Below are positions 6,647 to 15,966 of a stretch of DNA of 43,379 nt, piece after piece (position 1 is the first letter of the stretch; each line of letters begins with the position of its first letter). This DNA comes from JAHCIE01 sp034431435 (GTDB lineage Bacteria > Chloroflexota > Anaerolineae > Epilineales > JAHCIE01): contig DAOUDG010000040.1 of the NCBI GenBank assembly GCA_034431435.1, positions 1 through 43,379 of the forward strand, written 5' to 3'. The translations under genes and the position numbers were made by a program. The notes under the pieces were generated by a model. That model ran no database searches, had not been told where the DNA came from, and saw only the letters and a list, made by a program, of their open reading frames with translations.

Positions 6647-7938
6647 GGAAGTGGGACGCTGGCCTGGTGTACCTGATTCTGAGCGGCGTCGTGACCCTGG
6701 CGAACAGCGCTATGTTCGTCGCCCTGGCCGTGTATTACGTCACCGTGGTTGGGATGAACCCGCTCCAACTGGTCTTGGTGGGGACCGTCTTGGAGGCGGC
6801 AGTTCTGCTCTTCGAGCTGCCGACAGGCGTCGTCGCCGACACGTATAGCCGCCGCCTGTCGATCGTGCTGGGAATGTTCGTGCTGGGGGTGGCGTGGCTC
6901 ATCGAAGGCAGCATCGCCGTGTTCGCTACCATCCTGCTAGCCGAGGCGATTCGCGGCGCTGGCGAGACGTTCCTGAGCGGCGCGCTCCAGGCCTGGCTGG
7001 CCGACGAAGTTGGCGACGAGCTGGTGGGGCCGACCCTGATCCGCGCCGGTCAGGTGGCCCGCGTCGCGGCGCTGGTGGGTATCGCCCTGGGCGCGGCCAT
7101 CGGGAGCGTGCAACCCAACTGGCCGGTGCTGCTCGGCGGCGGGCTTTACCTGGCCCTGGGGGTGTTCCTGGTCCTGGTCATGCCGGAGCACGGCTTCGCG
7201 CCCGCGCCCCACGCCGACCGCAACCCGCTGCGCGCCATGCGCCGGACGCTTACGGCGGGCGGCCAGACGGTGCGGGGCCAGCCGCTGGTGACATCGCTGC
7301 TACTGGCGACGCTGTTCTACGGCGCGGCCAGCGAGGGCTTCGACCGCTTGTGGGAGGCATTCCTGCTGTTGGACATCAGCCTGCCCGGCGTGGGGGACCT
7401 CAAGCCCATCGTGTGGATCGCGCTGGTCACGGCCACCGGTAGCCTGGTGGCCCTGGCCGTGACCCACCTCCTGCACGACCACCTCGACCGCGCCAGCCAG
7501 CGGCCCGCGCTGGCGGCGCGGTTGCTGGTGGGGCTGGTCGCGGCGACGGCCCTGGTAACGCTGGGCATCGCTGCCGTCAACACCTTCGCCGCCGCCTTCG
7601 TCCTGCTCGCACTGCGCGGCGTGCTGCTCTCACTGGCAGGGCCACTCCACGACTCGTGGCTCATCCAGAACGTACCGTCCCCGGTGCGGGCGACGGTCAT
7701 CTCGATGGCCGGGCTATCCAACGCCTTCGGGCAGACGGTCGGCGGCCCCGGTGTGGGAGCGCTGGGCAACCGGCGCGGCATCCGCGCTGCCCTGGCCGCG
7801 TCGGGCCTGCTGCTGCTGCCGCTGGTGGGGGTGTTCGCGCAGGCGGCGCGTCACCCTGCCATCGTCGACACAACCGACAACCAGCGACCGGTCTTTGACG
7901 ACCGACGACCGATCGCCGGGGTGACGCGGGAGGCGTGA
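6643..7938 (+). CDS. MFS transporter, drug-efflux (DHA3-like) type
   Basis: A 431-residue integral membrane protein with about 12 hydrophobic segments and the MFS loop 2-3 signature in GVVADTYSRRLS near residues 63-74. General layout resembles the DHA3 group of tetracycline/macrolide exporters. The start is GTG at 6643, inside the RIO stop codon, with GGAGGA upstream; longer starts would lie inside the RIO gene. The last 25 residues form an Arg/Asp-rich cytoplasmic tail (NQRPVFDDRRP). It ends 6 bases from the convergent methyltransferase gene. Co-expression behind an attenuated leader suggests inducible export of a toxic compound, possibly a ribosome inhibitor; this is inference. Substrate cannot be read from sequence. 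Confidence 0.85.
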   Translation: MRKWDAGLVYLILSGVVTLANSAMFVALAVYYVTVVGMNPLQLVLVGTVLEAAVLLFELPTGVVADTYSRRLSIVLGMFVLGVAWLIEGSIAVFATILLAEAIRGAGETFLSGALQAWLADEVGDELVGPTLIRAGQVARVAALVGIALGAAIGSVQPNWPVLLGGGLYLALGVFLVLVMPEHGFAPAPHADRNPLRAMRRTLTAGGQTVRGQPLVTSLLLATLFYGAASEGFDRLWEAFLLLDISLPGVGDLKPIVWIALVTATGSLVALAVTHLLHDHLDRASQRPALAARLLVGLVAATALVTLGIAAVNTFAAAFVLLALRGVLLSLAGPLHDSWLIQNVPSPVRATVISMAGLSNAFGQTVGGPGVGALGNRRGIRAALAASGLLLLPLVGVFAQAARHPAIVDTTDNQRPVFDDRRPIAGVTREA

Positions 7939-7944
7939 CTTGTG

Positions 7945-8718
7945 CTACCCGGACGTGGAGGAGCCGGTCACGGCCCACACGCGGTGCGGGACAGCCAACG
8001 GGTCGGGGAAGCGGGCCGCCAGGACGGCGGCGAGGTCACGGTCGAACGCGGTGACGGCCTCCGGCGCGAGGAATGCCCCGACCCCAGCGCTGGCGCGAAT
8101 GCGGCCCCGCCACGCGACATGGCTGTAGGGGGCGAGCGTGTCGTAGGAGAAGGTCTCAAGGTCGCCGAAGCCTGCCTCGGCCAGATCACGTAGCCAGGCG
8201 GGATAGAGGCCGCTGCCGCCGCCGAAGCGCCACGCGGGGTTGTGCTGCTCGATGAGCCGCTCAGTTGCCTCAACCACGTTGCCCGCCAGGGGCAGCCAGT
8301 CGAAGTGGGCGATGACGATGCGCCCACCCGGCTTGAGCAGCCGCGCTACTTCACGGGCGGCGGCGGGGCGGTCGAACCAATGCCAGCACTGGCCCGCCGT
8401 GACCACATCCGCGCTGGCAGCGGGCAGACCCGTTCTCTCCGCGGGCGCGACGACGTAGTGGACATGGACGCCCGCCTCTGCATCGAGCCGCCGCGCCTGG
8501 TCGAGGAGGGCGGGCGCAATGTCCACGCCCGTGACGCGACAGCCACGCCGCGCCATGCCCCGCGCGACAGTCCCCGCGCCCGTACCCAGGTCGATCACTA
8601 TCTGCCCCGCCGCGCCAATGCCGCGCCCGGCCAGGCGGTCGAAAAAGGAGTCGGGGAAGCCCGCGCGGTGGTGGGCGTAGTCGTCGGCGGTGAGACCGAA
8701 ATCCACATTGGTCGTCAT
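7945..8718 (-). CDS. SAM-dependent methyltransferase (class I)
   Basis: A 257-residue Rossmann methyltransferase. Motif I is VIDLGTGAGTVARG near residues 41-54, the acidic ribose-binding residue is in VTGVDIAPALLDQA, and the later motif ADVVTAGQCWHWFDRPAAARE with LLKPGGRIVIAHFDW is typical of the UbiE/Methyltransf_11 group. No membrane segment. Its start overlaps the stop of the LLM oxidoreductase gene by 4 bases, so they form a two-gene operon. The methyl acceptor is unknown. Confidence 0.87.
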   Translation of the reverse strand: MTTNVDFGLTADDYAHHRAGFPDSFFDRLAGRGIGAAGQIVIDLGTGAGTVARGMARRGCRVTGVDIAPALLDQARRLDAEAGVHVHYVVAPAERTGLPAASADVVTAGQCWHWFDRPAAAREVARLLKPGGRIVIAHFDWLPLAGNVVEATERLIEQHNPAWRFGGGSGLYPAWLRDLAEAGFGDLETFSYDTLAPYSHVAWRGRIRASAGVGAFLAPEAVTAFDRDLAAVLAARFPDPLAVPHRVWAVTGSSTSG

Positions 8719-9632
8719 GATAGCTGGCGCAGAACCGTGGCGGCGAGAGCCTCAAGGCCGTCCAGGTCGTCGAGGTCGAGCCACTGCAGCATGACTCTCT
8801 GTATCCCCGCCTCCTGGATACGTCCCAACTCGGCCACGATGGCGTCCGGCGTGCCGACCACCATCCCCGCGCCGCGCAGCGCGTCGGCCGCGCGGCCGTT
8901 CAGCCGCGCTGTGACCTCGGCGTCGGTGCGCCCGAAGTACAGCCCTGTCATCATCGAGCGGGCGATGGCGCCGGGCAGGCGACCCTGCTCGGCGGCCAGC
9001 GCGTCGAGGCGCGCATTGAGGGCGCGGAGGTGGTCGGGAGTAGCGAACAGGGCGTTCCACTCATCGGCGTAGCGGGCTACCAGGGGCAGCGTGCGCCGTT
9101 CGCCATTGCCGCCGATGAGCAGGCGCGGGCCACCCGGCCGCTGCGGGCGCGGCAGCAACACAGCTTCATGCAGGCGGTAATGCGCGCCCGTGTGGGTGAC
9201 CGGCGCATCGTCGCGCAACAGGTGGGTGATGACTGCCAGCGACTCCTCGAAGCGCGCCATGCGCCCCGGCATGTCCAGCAGGTCGAAGCCAAAGGCGAGA
9301 TGCTCCCGCGCCTGCCAGCCCGCGCCCACGCCCAGCGACAGCCGCCCGCCCGACAGGTCGTCCACGTCCTTGCCCATGCGCGCCGTCCAGACCGGATGGC
9401 GGAACGAGCTGGGCGTCACCAGTGGGCCGAACTCGATGCGCCGGGTATGGCCCGCCAGCCACGCCAGGGAGACCCACAGTTCGAGGGAGTCGATGTCGGG
9501 CGGGTTGGCGTTGGTGAAGTGGTCAGAGCGGTACAGGCCCACGAAGCCCAGGTCCTCGACGGCCTGGGCGATGCGTTGCCAGCGCGGCCAGGTGAGGCCA
9601 TTCTGCCCCTCGATCATGATCGCCAGTTGCAT
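8715..9632 (-). CDS. LLM-class F420-dependent oxidoreductase
   Basis: A 305-residue TIM-barrel flavin/F420 oxidoreductase of the luciferase-like monooxygenase superfamily. The N-terminus (MQLAIMIEGQNGLTWPRW), GLYRSDHF, the GGRLSLGVGAGW turn and PQRPGGPRLLIGGNGERR are characteristic of the F420-dependent branch. It probably reduces or oxidises a small organic molecule with deazaflavin F420; FMN use cannot be excluded. AAGGAG lies 7 bases before the ATG. It is first in an operon with the methyltransferase. Confidence 0.85.
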   Translation of the reverse strand: MQLAIMIEGQNGLTWPRWQRIAQAVEDLGFVGLYRSDHFTNANPPDIDSLELWVSLAWLAGHTRRIEFGPLVTPSSFRHPVWTARMGKDVDDLSGGRLSLGVGAGWQAREHLAFGFDLLDMPGRMARFEESLAVITHLLRDDAPVTHTGAHYRLHEAVLLPRPQRPGGPRLLIGGNGERRTLPLVARYADEWNALFATPDHLRALNARLDALAAEQGRLPGAIARSMMTGLYFGRTDAEVTARLNGRAADALRGAGMVVGTPDAIVAELGRIQEAGIQRVMLQWLDLDDLDGLEALAATVLRQLS

Positions 9633-9659
9633 GGCAGGCTCCTTGATGGGTCTATGCCG

Positions 9660-9689
9660 AAACCTGACAGGCTTCAGAAACCTGCCGGG
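9660..9689. repeat. Short direct repeat of AAACCTGnCnGG
   Basis: Two near-identical units, AAACCTGACAGG (9660-9671) and AAACCTGCCGGG (9678-9689), occupy the gap between two minus-strand genes. CCTGACAGG is itself nearly palindromic. Only one pair was seen in the window. Confidence 0.35.
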
Positions 9690-9702
9690 TCGTCGCGGCG
9701 GG

Positions 9703-11892
9703 CTAGCGACCCTCCGTCAGCAGGTCGATGTCGCGGATGGCGAAGCTCAGGGTGCGCGGGTCGGGCGTGCCGTAGTCGGTAGGCTGGAAGTTGCCTGCTT
9801 CCAGCGCGAGAGTGATATCCTGGCCGCCCGGTCGTAAGCTGATGGGTACGTCTACGGGCTGGTCGGTACGCACGGCGACGGTGTGGCTCTCGCCGTTGGC
9901 CGTGACGGTCAGCTCCCCGATCTCGCCAACGCCGTCGGGCGCGTCAGGCACGTGCAAGGCGGCCGGCGTGATGCGTAGGGTGGCCTGGCGAGCGACGGGT
10001 GAGATGGCGTACAGCGTAGCCGGCGAGCGCGCCCAACGCTGAGTGTCCTCGCGCTTGTCCCAGCCGTCGCGGAACTCGATGGTCGTCTTGAGGCTGGCCG
10101 GGTCAATCTCGCGCGGCACGGCATAGACGGTGGTCAGCTCGTCGTCGACGATGGGGGTCTCACCTGCAAAGCCCTGGGCGACGAAGTCCTGGGCGATGCG
10201 GTCGCCGACCGAGCCAGGCTTGTAATTGGAGTAGACTCGCTGCGGCTTGTGCTGCACCAGATAGCGATAGCCGTTCTGCGAGAGCTGGTACGGGGCGTTG
10301 GCGTAGCAACTGACCTTCTTGCCATCCACGAGAAGGTCCGGCGGCGTCGTGTCCTCGGAATAGAAGCACGGGAAGACGGGGTGCATATCGTAGGCGAAGG
10401 ACACGTAGCCCGCCGCGATGTCCTTGTGGTGGGTCAGCTGATAGTACTGGTAGTGAGATGAGTAGGCGATACCGAGGTCGCTGGAGCGCAGGCGGTGCGG
10501 CAGATCGAACACGGCGTAGTTTTCAGGGTCCGAGGCAAGCTGCTGGTAGAAGGCGGGGACCTCGCGCAACGTCTCCGACGGCCACGGCTGCGGCCACATC
10601 TCGACCAGGAGCAAGGCGCAGGCTACGCCGACGATGGGCGCGGCAGCGCGCGGGAAACGCAGGGTCAGCCAGGCCAGGCCGAAGCCCGCCAGGACGGCGA
10701 AAGCCGTGAAACCGAGGAACATGAAGCGGCCCGGCGTGCGCATGAAGGCCATGCCGGGTAGCTCGGTGAAGAAGGCATAGGGCAGGATGATGGGCAGATT
10801 GAACTCGGTGAAAGTGTCGCGGCCGGCCACGCGCAGGTTGGGGCCGAGGGCCAACAGTAGCCCGACCAGGAACAGGATGGCCCACGGCCACGCCCGCCGC
10901 CAGCTGGTCACCAGGCCCAGGGCGGCCAGCGCCAGCCCCGTCCAGGCGAGGAAGACGGCGGTCTCGATGTTGGTCTTGTAGCCACTGGCGCCCAGAGCCG
11001 CCTGGTCCAGCTGGCCGAGGCGGTTGTAGGGACGGTCGCGGAAGAACTGGGTCAGGTCGGGGTGAAACTCGGCCGACTGGCGGTTGCGGTTGATATGGAT
11101 GCCGGCGTTGTCGGAGGCGATGCCCGTCGCCACCAGCAGGGGTCCCACCAGCAGGGCTATGCCCAACACCACCAGCGCGCCCCGCCGCAGGACTAGCTCG
11201 CGCGCGCCCTTGCCTGCCTGCGCCAGGAGCAGCAGCGCCAGCAGCCCCACCCCCAGGCCCGCCGTGATGAAGTGCCAGCCGCCGTGGAGCATGCTGAGGA
11301 GCAGGACGACGCCGGGGCCGACGACCCACCAGCGGGCGCGGCGCGGGTCGAGGGCGTAGAGAGTCATCAGCAGGGCCAGGGGAACCAACCCCAAGAAGGT
11401 CTTGTCCATGTGCTGCAACAGGCCGCCGATGACCATGGGCACACTCATCAGCACGATGCCCGTGAAGATGGACACGCCGCGCGTGAAGCCAACCCCGCGA
11501 CCGAGCAGGTACATGCAGAAGCCGGTCAGCGCCAGCCCCAGGATGAGGACGATGTTGTAGGCCGCCGTGGGGCCTAGCCCCCAGAAGGGCACGGCGAGAA
11601 TGCCCATCAGGGGACCGGGGCTATGGGTCAGCAGCGAGACGCCCACAGGATAGTACAGGTCGTTGGCATAGAGGAGCGGCTCCCGACCGATGAGGGCCTG
11701 CCCGGCGTGCCACAGCGTCCACATGTTCAGGCGCGCGTCCTCGCCGCCGTCGCTGGTGATGGCGGTGGTCAGATGGGCCACGGTCGGCCACGACAGGAGA
11801 GCGGCCAGAGCGATGAAGACGAGCAGGGGCAGGCCGTAGTCGCGGGCCAACTGGGCCAGGCGCGGGTTGCGGCGGGGAAGGTCAGTGGTCAT
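9703..11892 (-). CDS. Large polytopic membrane protein, GT-C glycosyltransferase-like
   Basis: A 729-residue protein with about 11-12 membrane helices in the first 430 residues and a soluble C-terminal domain of about 300 residues, probably outside the cytoplasm. The first external loop has SDGGEDARLNMW followed by NDLYYPVGVSLLTHSPGP, an acidic loop position typical of GT-C enzymes that use lipid-linked sugars. Specific family unclear; YfhO-like or other uncharacterised GT-C proteins are alternatives. The ATG follows its own promoter by about 55 bases. Likely a role in cell-surface glycan or glycoprotein synthesis, inferred from fold only. Confidence 0.7.
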   Translation of the reverse strand: MTTDLPRRNPRLAQLARDYGLPLLVFIALAALLSWPTVAHLTTAITSDGGEDARLNMWTLWHAGQALIGREPLLYANDLYYPVGVSLLTHSPGPLMGILAVPFWGLGPTAAYNIVLILGLALTGFCMYLLGRGVGFTRGVSIFTGIVLMSVPMVIGGLLQHMDKTFLGLVPLALLMTLYALDPRRARWWVVGPGVVLLLSMLHGGWHFITAGLGVGLLALLLLAQAGKGARELVLRRGALVVLGIALLVGPLLVATGIASDNAGIHINRNRQSAEFHPDLTQFFRDRPYNRLGQLDQAALGASGYKTNIETAVFLAWTGLALAALGLVTSWRRAWPWAILFLVGLLLALGPNLRVAGRDTFTEFNLPIILPYAFFTELPGMAFMRTPGRFMFLGFTAFAVLAGFGLAWLTLRFPRAAAPIVGVACALLLVEMWPQPWPSETLREVPAFYQQLASDPENYAVFDLPHRLRSSDLGIAYSSHYQYYQLTHHKDIAAGYVSFAYDMHPVFPCFYSEDTTPPDLLVDGKKVSCYANAPYQLSQNGYRYLVQHKPQRVYSNYKPGSVGDRIAQDFVAQGFAGETPIVDDELTTVYAVPREIDPASLKTTIEFRDGWDKREDTQRWARSPATLYAISPVARQATLRITPAALHVPDAPDGVGEIGELTVTANGESHTVAVRTDQPVDVPISLRPGGQDITLALEAGNFQPTDYGTPDPRTLSFAIRDIDLLTEGR

Positions 11893-11953
11893 GGGGTAAA
11901 TGACAAACGTGGGTAGGTAAAGTGCAAGTTGCGGTTAGCGTGACGCCGCGCCA

Positions 11954-11982
11954 ATCATAGGCAGCTTCGGAGACCAGGTCAA
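11954..11982 (-). promoter_or_regulatory. Promoter of the GT-C-like gene
   Basis: Minus strand: -35 TTGACC (11977-11982), 17-base spacer, -10 TATGAT (11954-11959). Predicted 5' UTR of about 55 bases. Confidence 0.6.
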
Positions 11983-12025
11983 CAATAGCGATGCCATAGG
12001 GAGGAAAGACGGCGGCTCGTGGCAG

Positions 12026-12054
12026 TTGACGGCAGCAGGCTCAAGGCATAGAAT
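12026..12054 (+). promoter_or_regulatory. Promoter of the small membrane protein at 12111
   Basis: -35 TTGACG (12026-12031), 17-base spacer, -10 TAGAAT (12049-12054), about 50 bases before the gene. Confidence 0.6.
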
Positions 12055-12110
12055 CAGTAGTCGATGCTACCGCCAATAGTCAGCCTCCGCCTACCCGTAA
12101 GGAGATGGCC

Positions 12111-12563
12111 TTGAGTCTTCAGCCTACAACCGGCTACCCCTACGCCCTCACGCCCCCCATGCCGAAGGTGCGCTCCACCGCCGTCACGGTGATCGCGCTG
12201 CTGACCATGCTGGGCGGTATCCTGTCTTTCGTCGTCGCTGTCATTGGCCTGTCCCTCGGCGGTCTGGCGGCCCTGGCCGGCTTCATCAACGGTGCAGCCG
12301 GGGGCCTGGCGGTGGCTGCCATGCTCATCCTGCTCACCTACGCCATCGGTTCCATTGCGGTCGGCGTCGGCTTGTGGCAGCTCAAGACGTGGGCGTGGCC
12401 GTGGGCGGTTGTCTACGAAGCGCTGTCCCTCAACATCCTGATTATCTTGATCCTCATCGGCTCACCGAATTGGATCAGCGCTCTCATCGGCGTTGCGGTG
12501 TCCATTATCGTGATCTACATCCTGTACCGGCCCGACGTCCAGGCCCAGTTCAACCGGCCGTGA
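12111..12563 (+). CDS. Small integral membrane protein, function unknown
   Basis: A 150-residue protein with a short proline-rich N-terminus (YPYALTPPMPKVRS) and four to five hydrophobic helices from residue 22 on. It ends LYRPDVQAQFNRP, a tail typical of small uncharacterised membrane proteins. The TTG at 12111 is chosen because AAGGAG (12099-12104) is 6 bases before it; the ATG at 12105 directly touches that site, too close for normal initiation. The 3' end overlaps the convergent membrane-protein gene by 14 bases. Confidence 0.72.
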   Translation: MSLQPTTGYPYALTPPMPKVRSTAVTVIALLTMLGGILSFVVAVIGLSLGGLAALAGFINGAAGGLAVAAMLILLTYAIGSIAVGVGLWQLKTWAWPWAVVYEALSLNILIILILIGSPNWISALIGVAVSIIVIYILYRPDVQAQFNRP

Positions 12564-12828
12564 CAATCGCACCCAGGAAGGCCAGGTAGACGCCCAGCGC
12601 AGCCAGGGCGATCACGTTCGCCGGGCCTTCCGCGCCCACCCCCCGCACGAAGAACGACACCGCCAGCAGCAGCCATACGGCGGCGTGACCCCAGCGCAGC
12701 AGCAGGAAGCGCAACCCGGTCGCCCCGACCGCACGATCGGCGGGCCACACCACCACCCACACCACGGCCAGGGCCAGCGCCGCCACGCCCCACACCACCC
12801 ACGGCAGCCCCAAGAAGCCGGGATTCAT
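12550..12828 (-). CDS. Small three-helix membrane protein, function unknown
   Basis: A 92-residue protein, nearly all hydrophobic, with about three helices (residues 8-28, 40-62, 68-90). GGGGGG precedes the ATG by 7 bases. It lies just downstream of hisB on the same strand and converges on the previous gene with a 14-base overlap. No family was recognised. Codon pattern is like the neighbours, supporting a real gene. Confidence 0.55.
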   Translation of the reverse strand: MNPGFLGLPWVVWGVAALALAVVWVVVWPADRAVGATGLRFLLLRWGHAAVWLLLAVSFFVRGVGAEGPANVIALAALGVYLAFLGAIVTAG

Positions 12829-12925
12829 GATATTCCCCCCTGGATACCCCGTTGACTACATCCCTCTAGCGGCGGTCTCGTGTTGTCTGTTTTCCAGCCC
12901 ATCCCGACACAATGGGTATCCGCCG

Positions 12926-13528
12926 CTACAGCGTTCCCTTCGTGCTGGGGACCACACCGGCGCGGCGCGGGTCGGGGGCGATGGCCTCCCGCAGGGCGTG
13001 GCCGAAAGCCTTATAAATGGCCTCGGCGATGTGGTGGTTGTTGGTCCCCGCCAGCAGCTTGAGGTGCAGCGTCAGCCGCCCGTTGGCCGCCACGGCGTGA
13101 AAGAACTCCTGCACCAGCTCAGTATCGAAGGCCCCGATCTTGGCCGCGCTGAAGGGCACGTCGAACACCAGCATCCCCCGCCCTGAGATGTCGATGGCCG
13201 CCAGCGCCAGCGCCTCGTCCATGGGCGTCAGGGCGTGGCCGTAGCGGCGGATGCCCTTGCGCTCACCCAGCGCCTGGGCCAACGCCTGGCCCAGGGTGAT
13301 GCCCACGTCCTCGGTCACGTGGTGGTCGTCCACATGCGTGTCGCCGCTGGCGTGAATGGTCAGGTCAACCAGGCTGTGGTGGGCGAGCAGGGTCAGCATG
13401 TGGTCCAAGAAGCCCACGCCGGTCGCGATGTCCGCCACGCCCGCGCCATCCAGAGCGACGCGCACCGCCACCGACGTCTCACCGGTCCTGCGCTCCAGGG
13501 CGGCAGTACGCCCCCCAGCCGCACTCAC
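12926..13528 (-). CDS. hisB: Imidazoleglycerol-phosphate dehydratase
   Basis: Removes water from imidazole glycerol phosphate to give imidazole acetol phosphate, the sixth step of histidine synthesis. The 200-residue length matches the monofunctional enzyme with no phosphatase domain. Both metal-binding motifs are present, DDHHVTED and NNHHIAE, as is the FLDHMLTLLAHH helix. The GTG start at 13528 overlaps the stop of the CpXC gene (GTGA). It is the last his gene of the minus-strand operon. Confidence 0.96.
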   Translation of the reverse strand: MSAAGGRTAALERRTGETSVAVRVALDGAGVADIATGVGFLDHMLTLLAHHSLVDLTIHASGDTHVDDHHVTEDVGITLGQALAQALGERKGIRRYGHALTPMDEALALAAIDISGRGMLVFDVPFSAAKIGAFDTELVQEFFHAVAANGRLTLHLKLLAGTNNHHIAEAIYKAFGHALREAIAPDPRRAGVVPSTKGTL

Positions 13529-14853
13529 GCGCCCTCCGCCAGCCGCGCCCGCACTTCCCCGGCGATGGTCCGCGCCTGCTGCGCCACGTCGTCGCGGCTC
13601 TGCTCGGCCGCCTCGTTGGCGACGCGCTCTAGAGCCTCGGCCAGGGCAGGCGTGACATACGACGCCTCGGCTGCCAGCACCTCCGCGCGCTGTGTGGGTT
13701 CCGCCAGGCGCAGTAGCCGGTTGATCAGTTGAAGCTCAGGCGGTAGCTCCAGTTCCAGACGCGCAAGGATGTAGGCGTACAGCCCTTCCAGCATCTGGGC
13801 CACATCGTTCCGCCCATCCTCGTATGCCTGCTGGATGTTGGCTGATAGCACCAGCAGGAAGGCATCGTCGATCTCGCTCAGGTGCTGCTGTACGGCGACC
13901 GATGGATCTTCGCTCGCCAGAATGGTCTGTAGCAGGGTCGCGCCCTGGCGCAGACTGGCCTGCATCTCGCGGTCAACCGTGTCGGCGGCGGCCAGGATGT
14001 CGTCGCGCAACTTGCCCAGGCGGGCGGCCATGTCGGCATCGCCGGCTGCCTCGGCCGCCTCCATCTGGCTCGTCAGGCTCTGGAAGAAGGCGTAGTCGAA
14101 GCGCGGGCGGTTGACGGCCACCAGGGCCACAAGGGTCTGCGAGTCGGCATCGAGTAGCTGCTGGATGACCGTCTCGTCGGACATTTCACCGGTTAGCGGC
14201 TCTGGTAGCGGCTGCGAAGGTCCGCCAGTGAGGGCAATCAGCCGGTCGCGAAGCACGGCCAGACGGGCCGCCTCGTCGGGCGCGCCCATATCCTGGGCAT
14301 TCTCCATCAGGCTGGCGATCATCAGGTAGAACTCGTAATCGATACTATCCTTGTCGGCCTCGACCAGGCGAGCCAGGGTCGCTTCGTCGTCGACGTTGTC
14401 GAGTAACTCGCCGAGGAGTCTGGCGCGGTTGGCCTGGGCCTCCAACATCTCGCGGGTCACGCCATCGGCCTCCAGGATTGTCTCAAGGAGACCTTGCTGG
14501 CTGAAGACAACTTTGGGATTGAGAATGTAGAAGCGACGTTCCTCAGCCGGCAATGAATCGGACAGGGCATTCGCCATGCTGCCAATGAGGCGGTCCTGGT
14601 CAGCCTGGGGTAGTCCGATCTCCAGGGGCATGTAGGCGATGGCGAGTTCCTTGGCCGGGTCGTAGTAGAACAGGGGTGAGCTGACCCGCAGCCGCGTCCC
14701 GCACGCCGGACAGGTAGCCACGTTGAGCCGCCCGACGAGCAGGTCCTCCTTGAGGCGCGGAGCCTCCTGAACATTGATGATAGCTCGAACGGGCGCCTCG
14801 AAGGGCGTCTGGCAGCGTGGGCAGCGCACAGGTACGGGTTGCGGTGGAATCAT
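13525..14853 (-). CDS. CpXC-domain zinc-binding protein
   Basis: A 442-residue protein of unknown role. The N-terminal 130 residues match the CpXC domain: two CPxC knuckles at residues 11-14 and 48-51 that should bind one zinc, then LFYYDPAKELAIAYMP and ERRFYILNPKVVFSQQGLLETI. The rest is a long helical, acidic region with repeated LxALRDRL/LGKLRDDI-like units. No signal peptide. It is translationally coupled to hisB and lies 30 bases after hisC. A link to histidine is not evident from its sequence. Confidence 0.75.
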   Translation of the reverse strand: MIPPQPVPVRCPRCQTPFEAPVRAIINVQEAPRLKEDLLVGRLNVATCPACGTRLRVSSPLFYYDPAKELAIAYMPLEIGLPQADQDRLIGSMANALSDSLPAEERRFYILNPKVVFSQQGLLETILEADGVTREMLEAQANRARLLGELLDNVDDEATLARLVEADKDSIDYEFYLMIASLMENAQDMGAPDEAARLAVLRDRLIALTGGPSQPLPEPLTGEMSDETVIQQLLDADSQTLVALVAVNRPRFDYAFFQSLTSQMEAAEAAGDADMAARLGKLRDDILAAADTVDREMQASLRQGATLLQTILASEDPSVAVQQHLSEIDDAFLLVLSANIQQAYEDGRNDVAQMLEGLYAYILARLELELPPELQLINRLLRLAEPTQRAEVLAAEASYVTPALAEALERVANEAAEQSRDDVAQQARTIAGEVRARLAEGA

Positions 14854-14883
14854 GAGAACCTCGTGTAAAGAACCAGGCAGGAT

Positions 14884-15966
14884 TCACGGGATGGAGGTGA
14901 AACGGCGCAGGCTGTCGAGCAGGGCGTCGTTCTCGGCGACCGTGCCAACGCTCAGGCGCAGATGGTCGGCCAGGCCAGGGTAGTGGCTCACATCGCGGAC
15001 CAGGATGCCGTCGGCCAGGAGGCGCTGGAACGCCCGGTCCGAGCCTTGCGCAACGTGGACCAGCACGAAGTTGGCCGCCGACGGGTAGACAGTGAGGCCG
15101 GGCAGGCGCGGCAACTCGGCCAGCAGACGCTCGCGCTGCTGGATGGCGGTGTCGATGGTAGGCGCGAACAGGTCGGGATGATCCAGGGACACCAGGGTGA
15201 CAGCCTCGGACAGGAGGCTAAGGGCGTAGGGCAGCTTGACCTTGCCGATCTCGGCGGCCAGTTGCGGGCGGGCGATGCAGTAGCCAACGCGCACGCCCGC
15301 CATTGCCAGCGCTTTAGAGAAGGTGCGGAAGACGACCACATTGTCGTAGTCGCGCACCAGGTGACTGAGGTCCTGGCGGTTGAACTCGCGGTAGGCTTCG
15401 TCCAGCAGGACAAGACCGGGTGTAGCCTCGATGACACGGCGGATATCGGCCTCGGCGTAGGCCGTGCCCGTCGGGTTATTGGGGCTGCACATCACGATGG
15501 CGCGAGCCTCGTGACGTTGCGCCAGGTCGATGACCTCACTCAGGGGAAAGGCAAACTGGTCGGCGGGACGCATGAGCGGCGTGTGAACCGTCGCGCCCAT
15601 GACCGTCGCTTGCAGGCGATAGAGGGTGAAGGTTGGCAGCGGCACGATGATGTGGTCGCCGCGACCTACGATGGTCAGCAGAGTCATCTGCAGCAGTTCG
15701 TTGGAGCCATTACCGACCAGCACCCAGTCCTCGGGCACGCCGGCGTGCCCCGCCAGGCGTTGGGTGATTTCGCGCAGGTGGAAGTCAGGGTAGCGCGCCC
15801 AGTCGCGGTCGGCAATGCGCCGCCAGATGATTTCCTTCAGCGCAGGGGGGAAGCCCTCGGCATTCTCATTCTGGTTGAGTTTGATGGGCGTGTCGCGCGG
15901 CTCCAGGTGGTAGGCGCTGACGGCGCGCACCTCAGGCTTGGCGAAGCGACCAGGATCAGTGGTCAT
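14884..15966 (-). CDS. hisC: Histidinol-phosphate aminotransferase
   Basis: PLP-dependent fold-type I aminotransferase that turns imidazole acetol phosphate into histidinol phosphate. At 360 residues it is normal length. It shows KLNQNENAEGFPP at the N-terminus, NPNNPTG-type SPNNPTGTAY, VLLDEAYREF, and the PLP lysine in RTFSKALAMAGVRVGY. The ATG at 15966 lies inside the end of the preceding ADP-ribosylglycohydrolase-like gene (11-base overlap), showing translational coupling. Confidence 0.95.
   Translation of the reverse strand: MTTDPGRFAKPEVRAVSAYHLEPRDTPIKLNQNENAEGFPPALKEIIWRRIADRDWARYPDFHLREITQRLAGHAGVPEDWVLVGNGSNELLQMTLLTIVGRGDHIIVPLPTFTLYRLQATVMGATVHTPLMRPADQFAFPLSEVIDLAQRHEARAIVMCSPNNPTGTAYAEADIRRVIEATPGLVLLDEAYREFNRQDLSHLVRDYDNVVVFRTFSKALAMAGVRVGYCIARPQLAAEIGKVKLPYALSLLSEAVTLVSLDHPDLFAPTIDTAIQQRERLLAELPRLPGLTVYPSAANFVLVHVAQGSDRAFQRLLADGILVRDVSHYPGLADHLRLSVGTVAENDALLDSLRRFTSIP

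Noticed and set aside
12842..12928. Interleaved inverted repeats after hisB (GGATACCC/GGGTATCC and TAGCGGCGG/CCGCCGCTA), pseudoknot-like
   Set aside because: The right arms overlap the hisB stop, loops are long, and there is no T-run. I could not separate a real structure from GC-rich chance.
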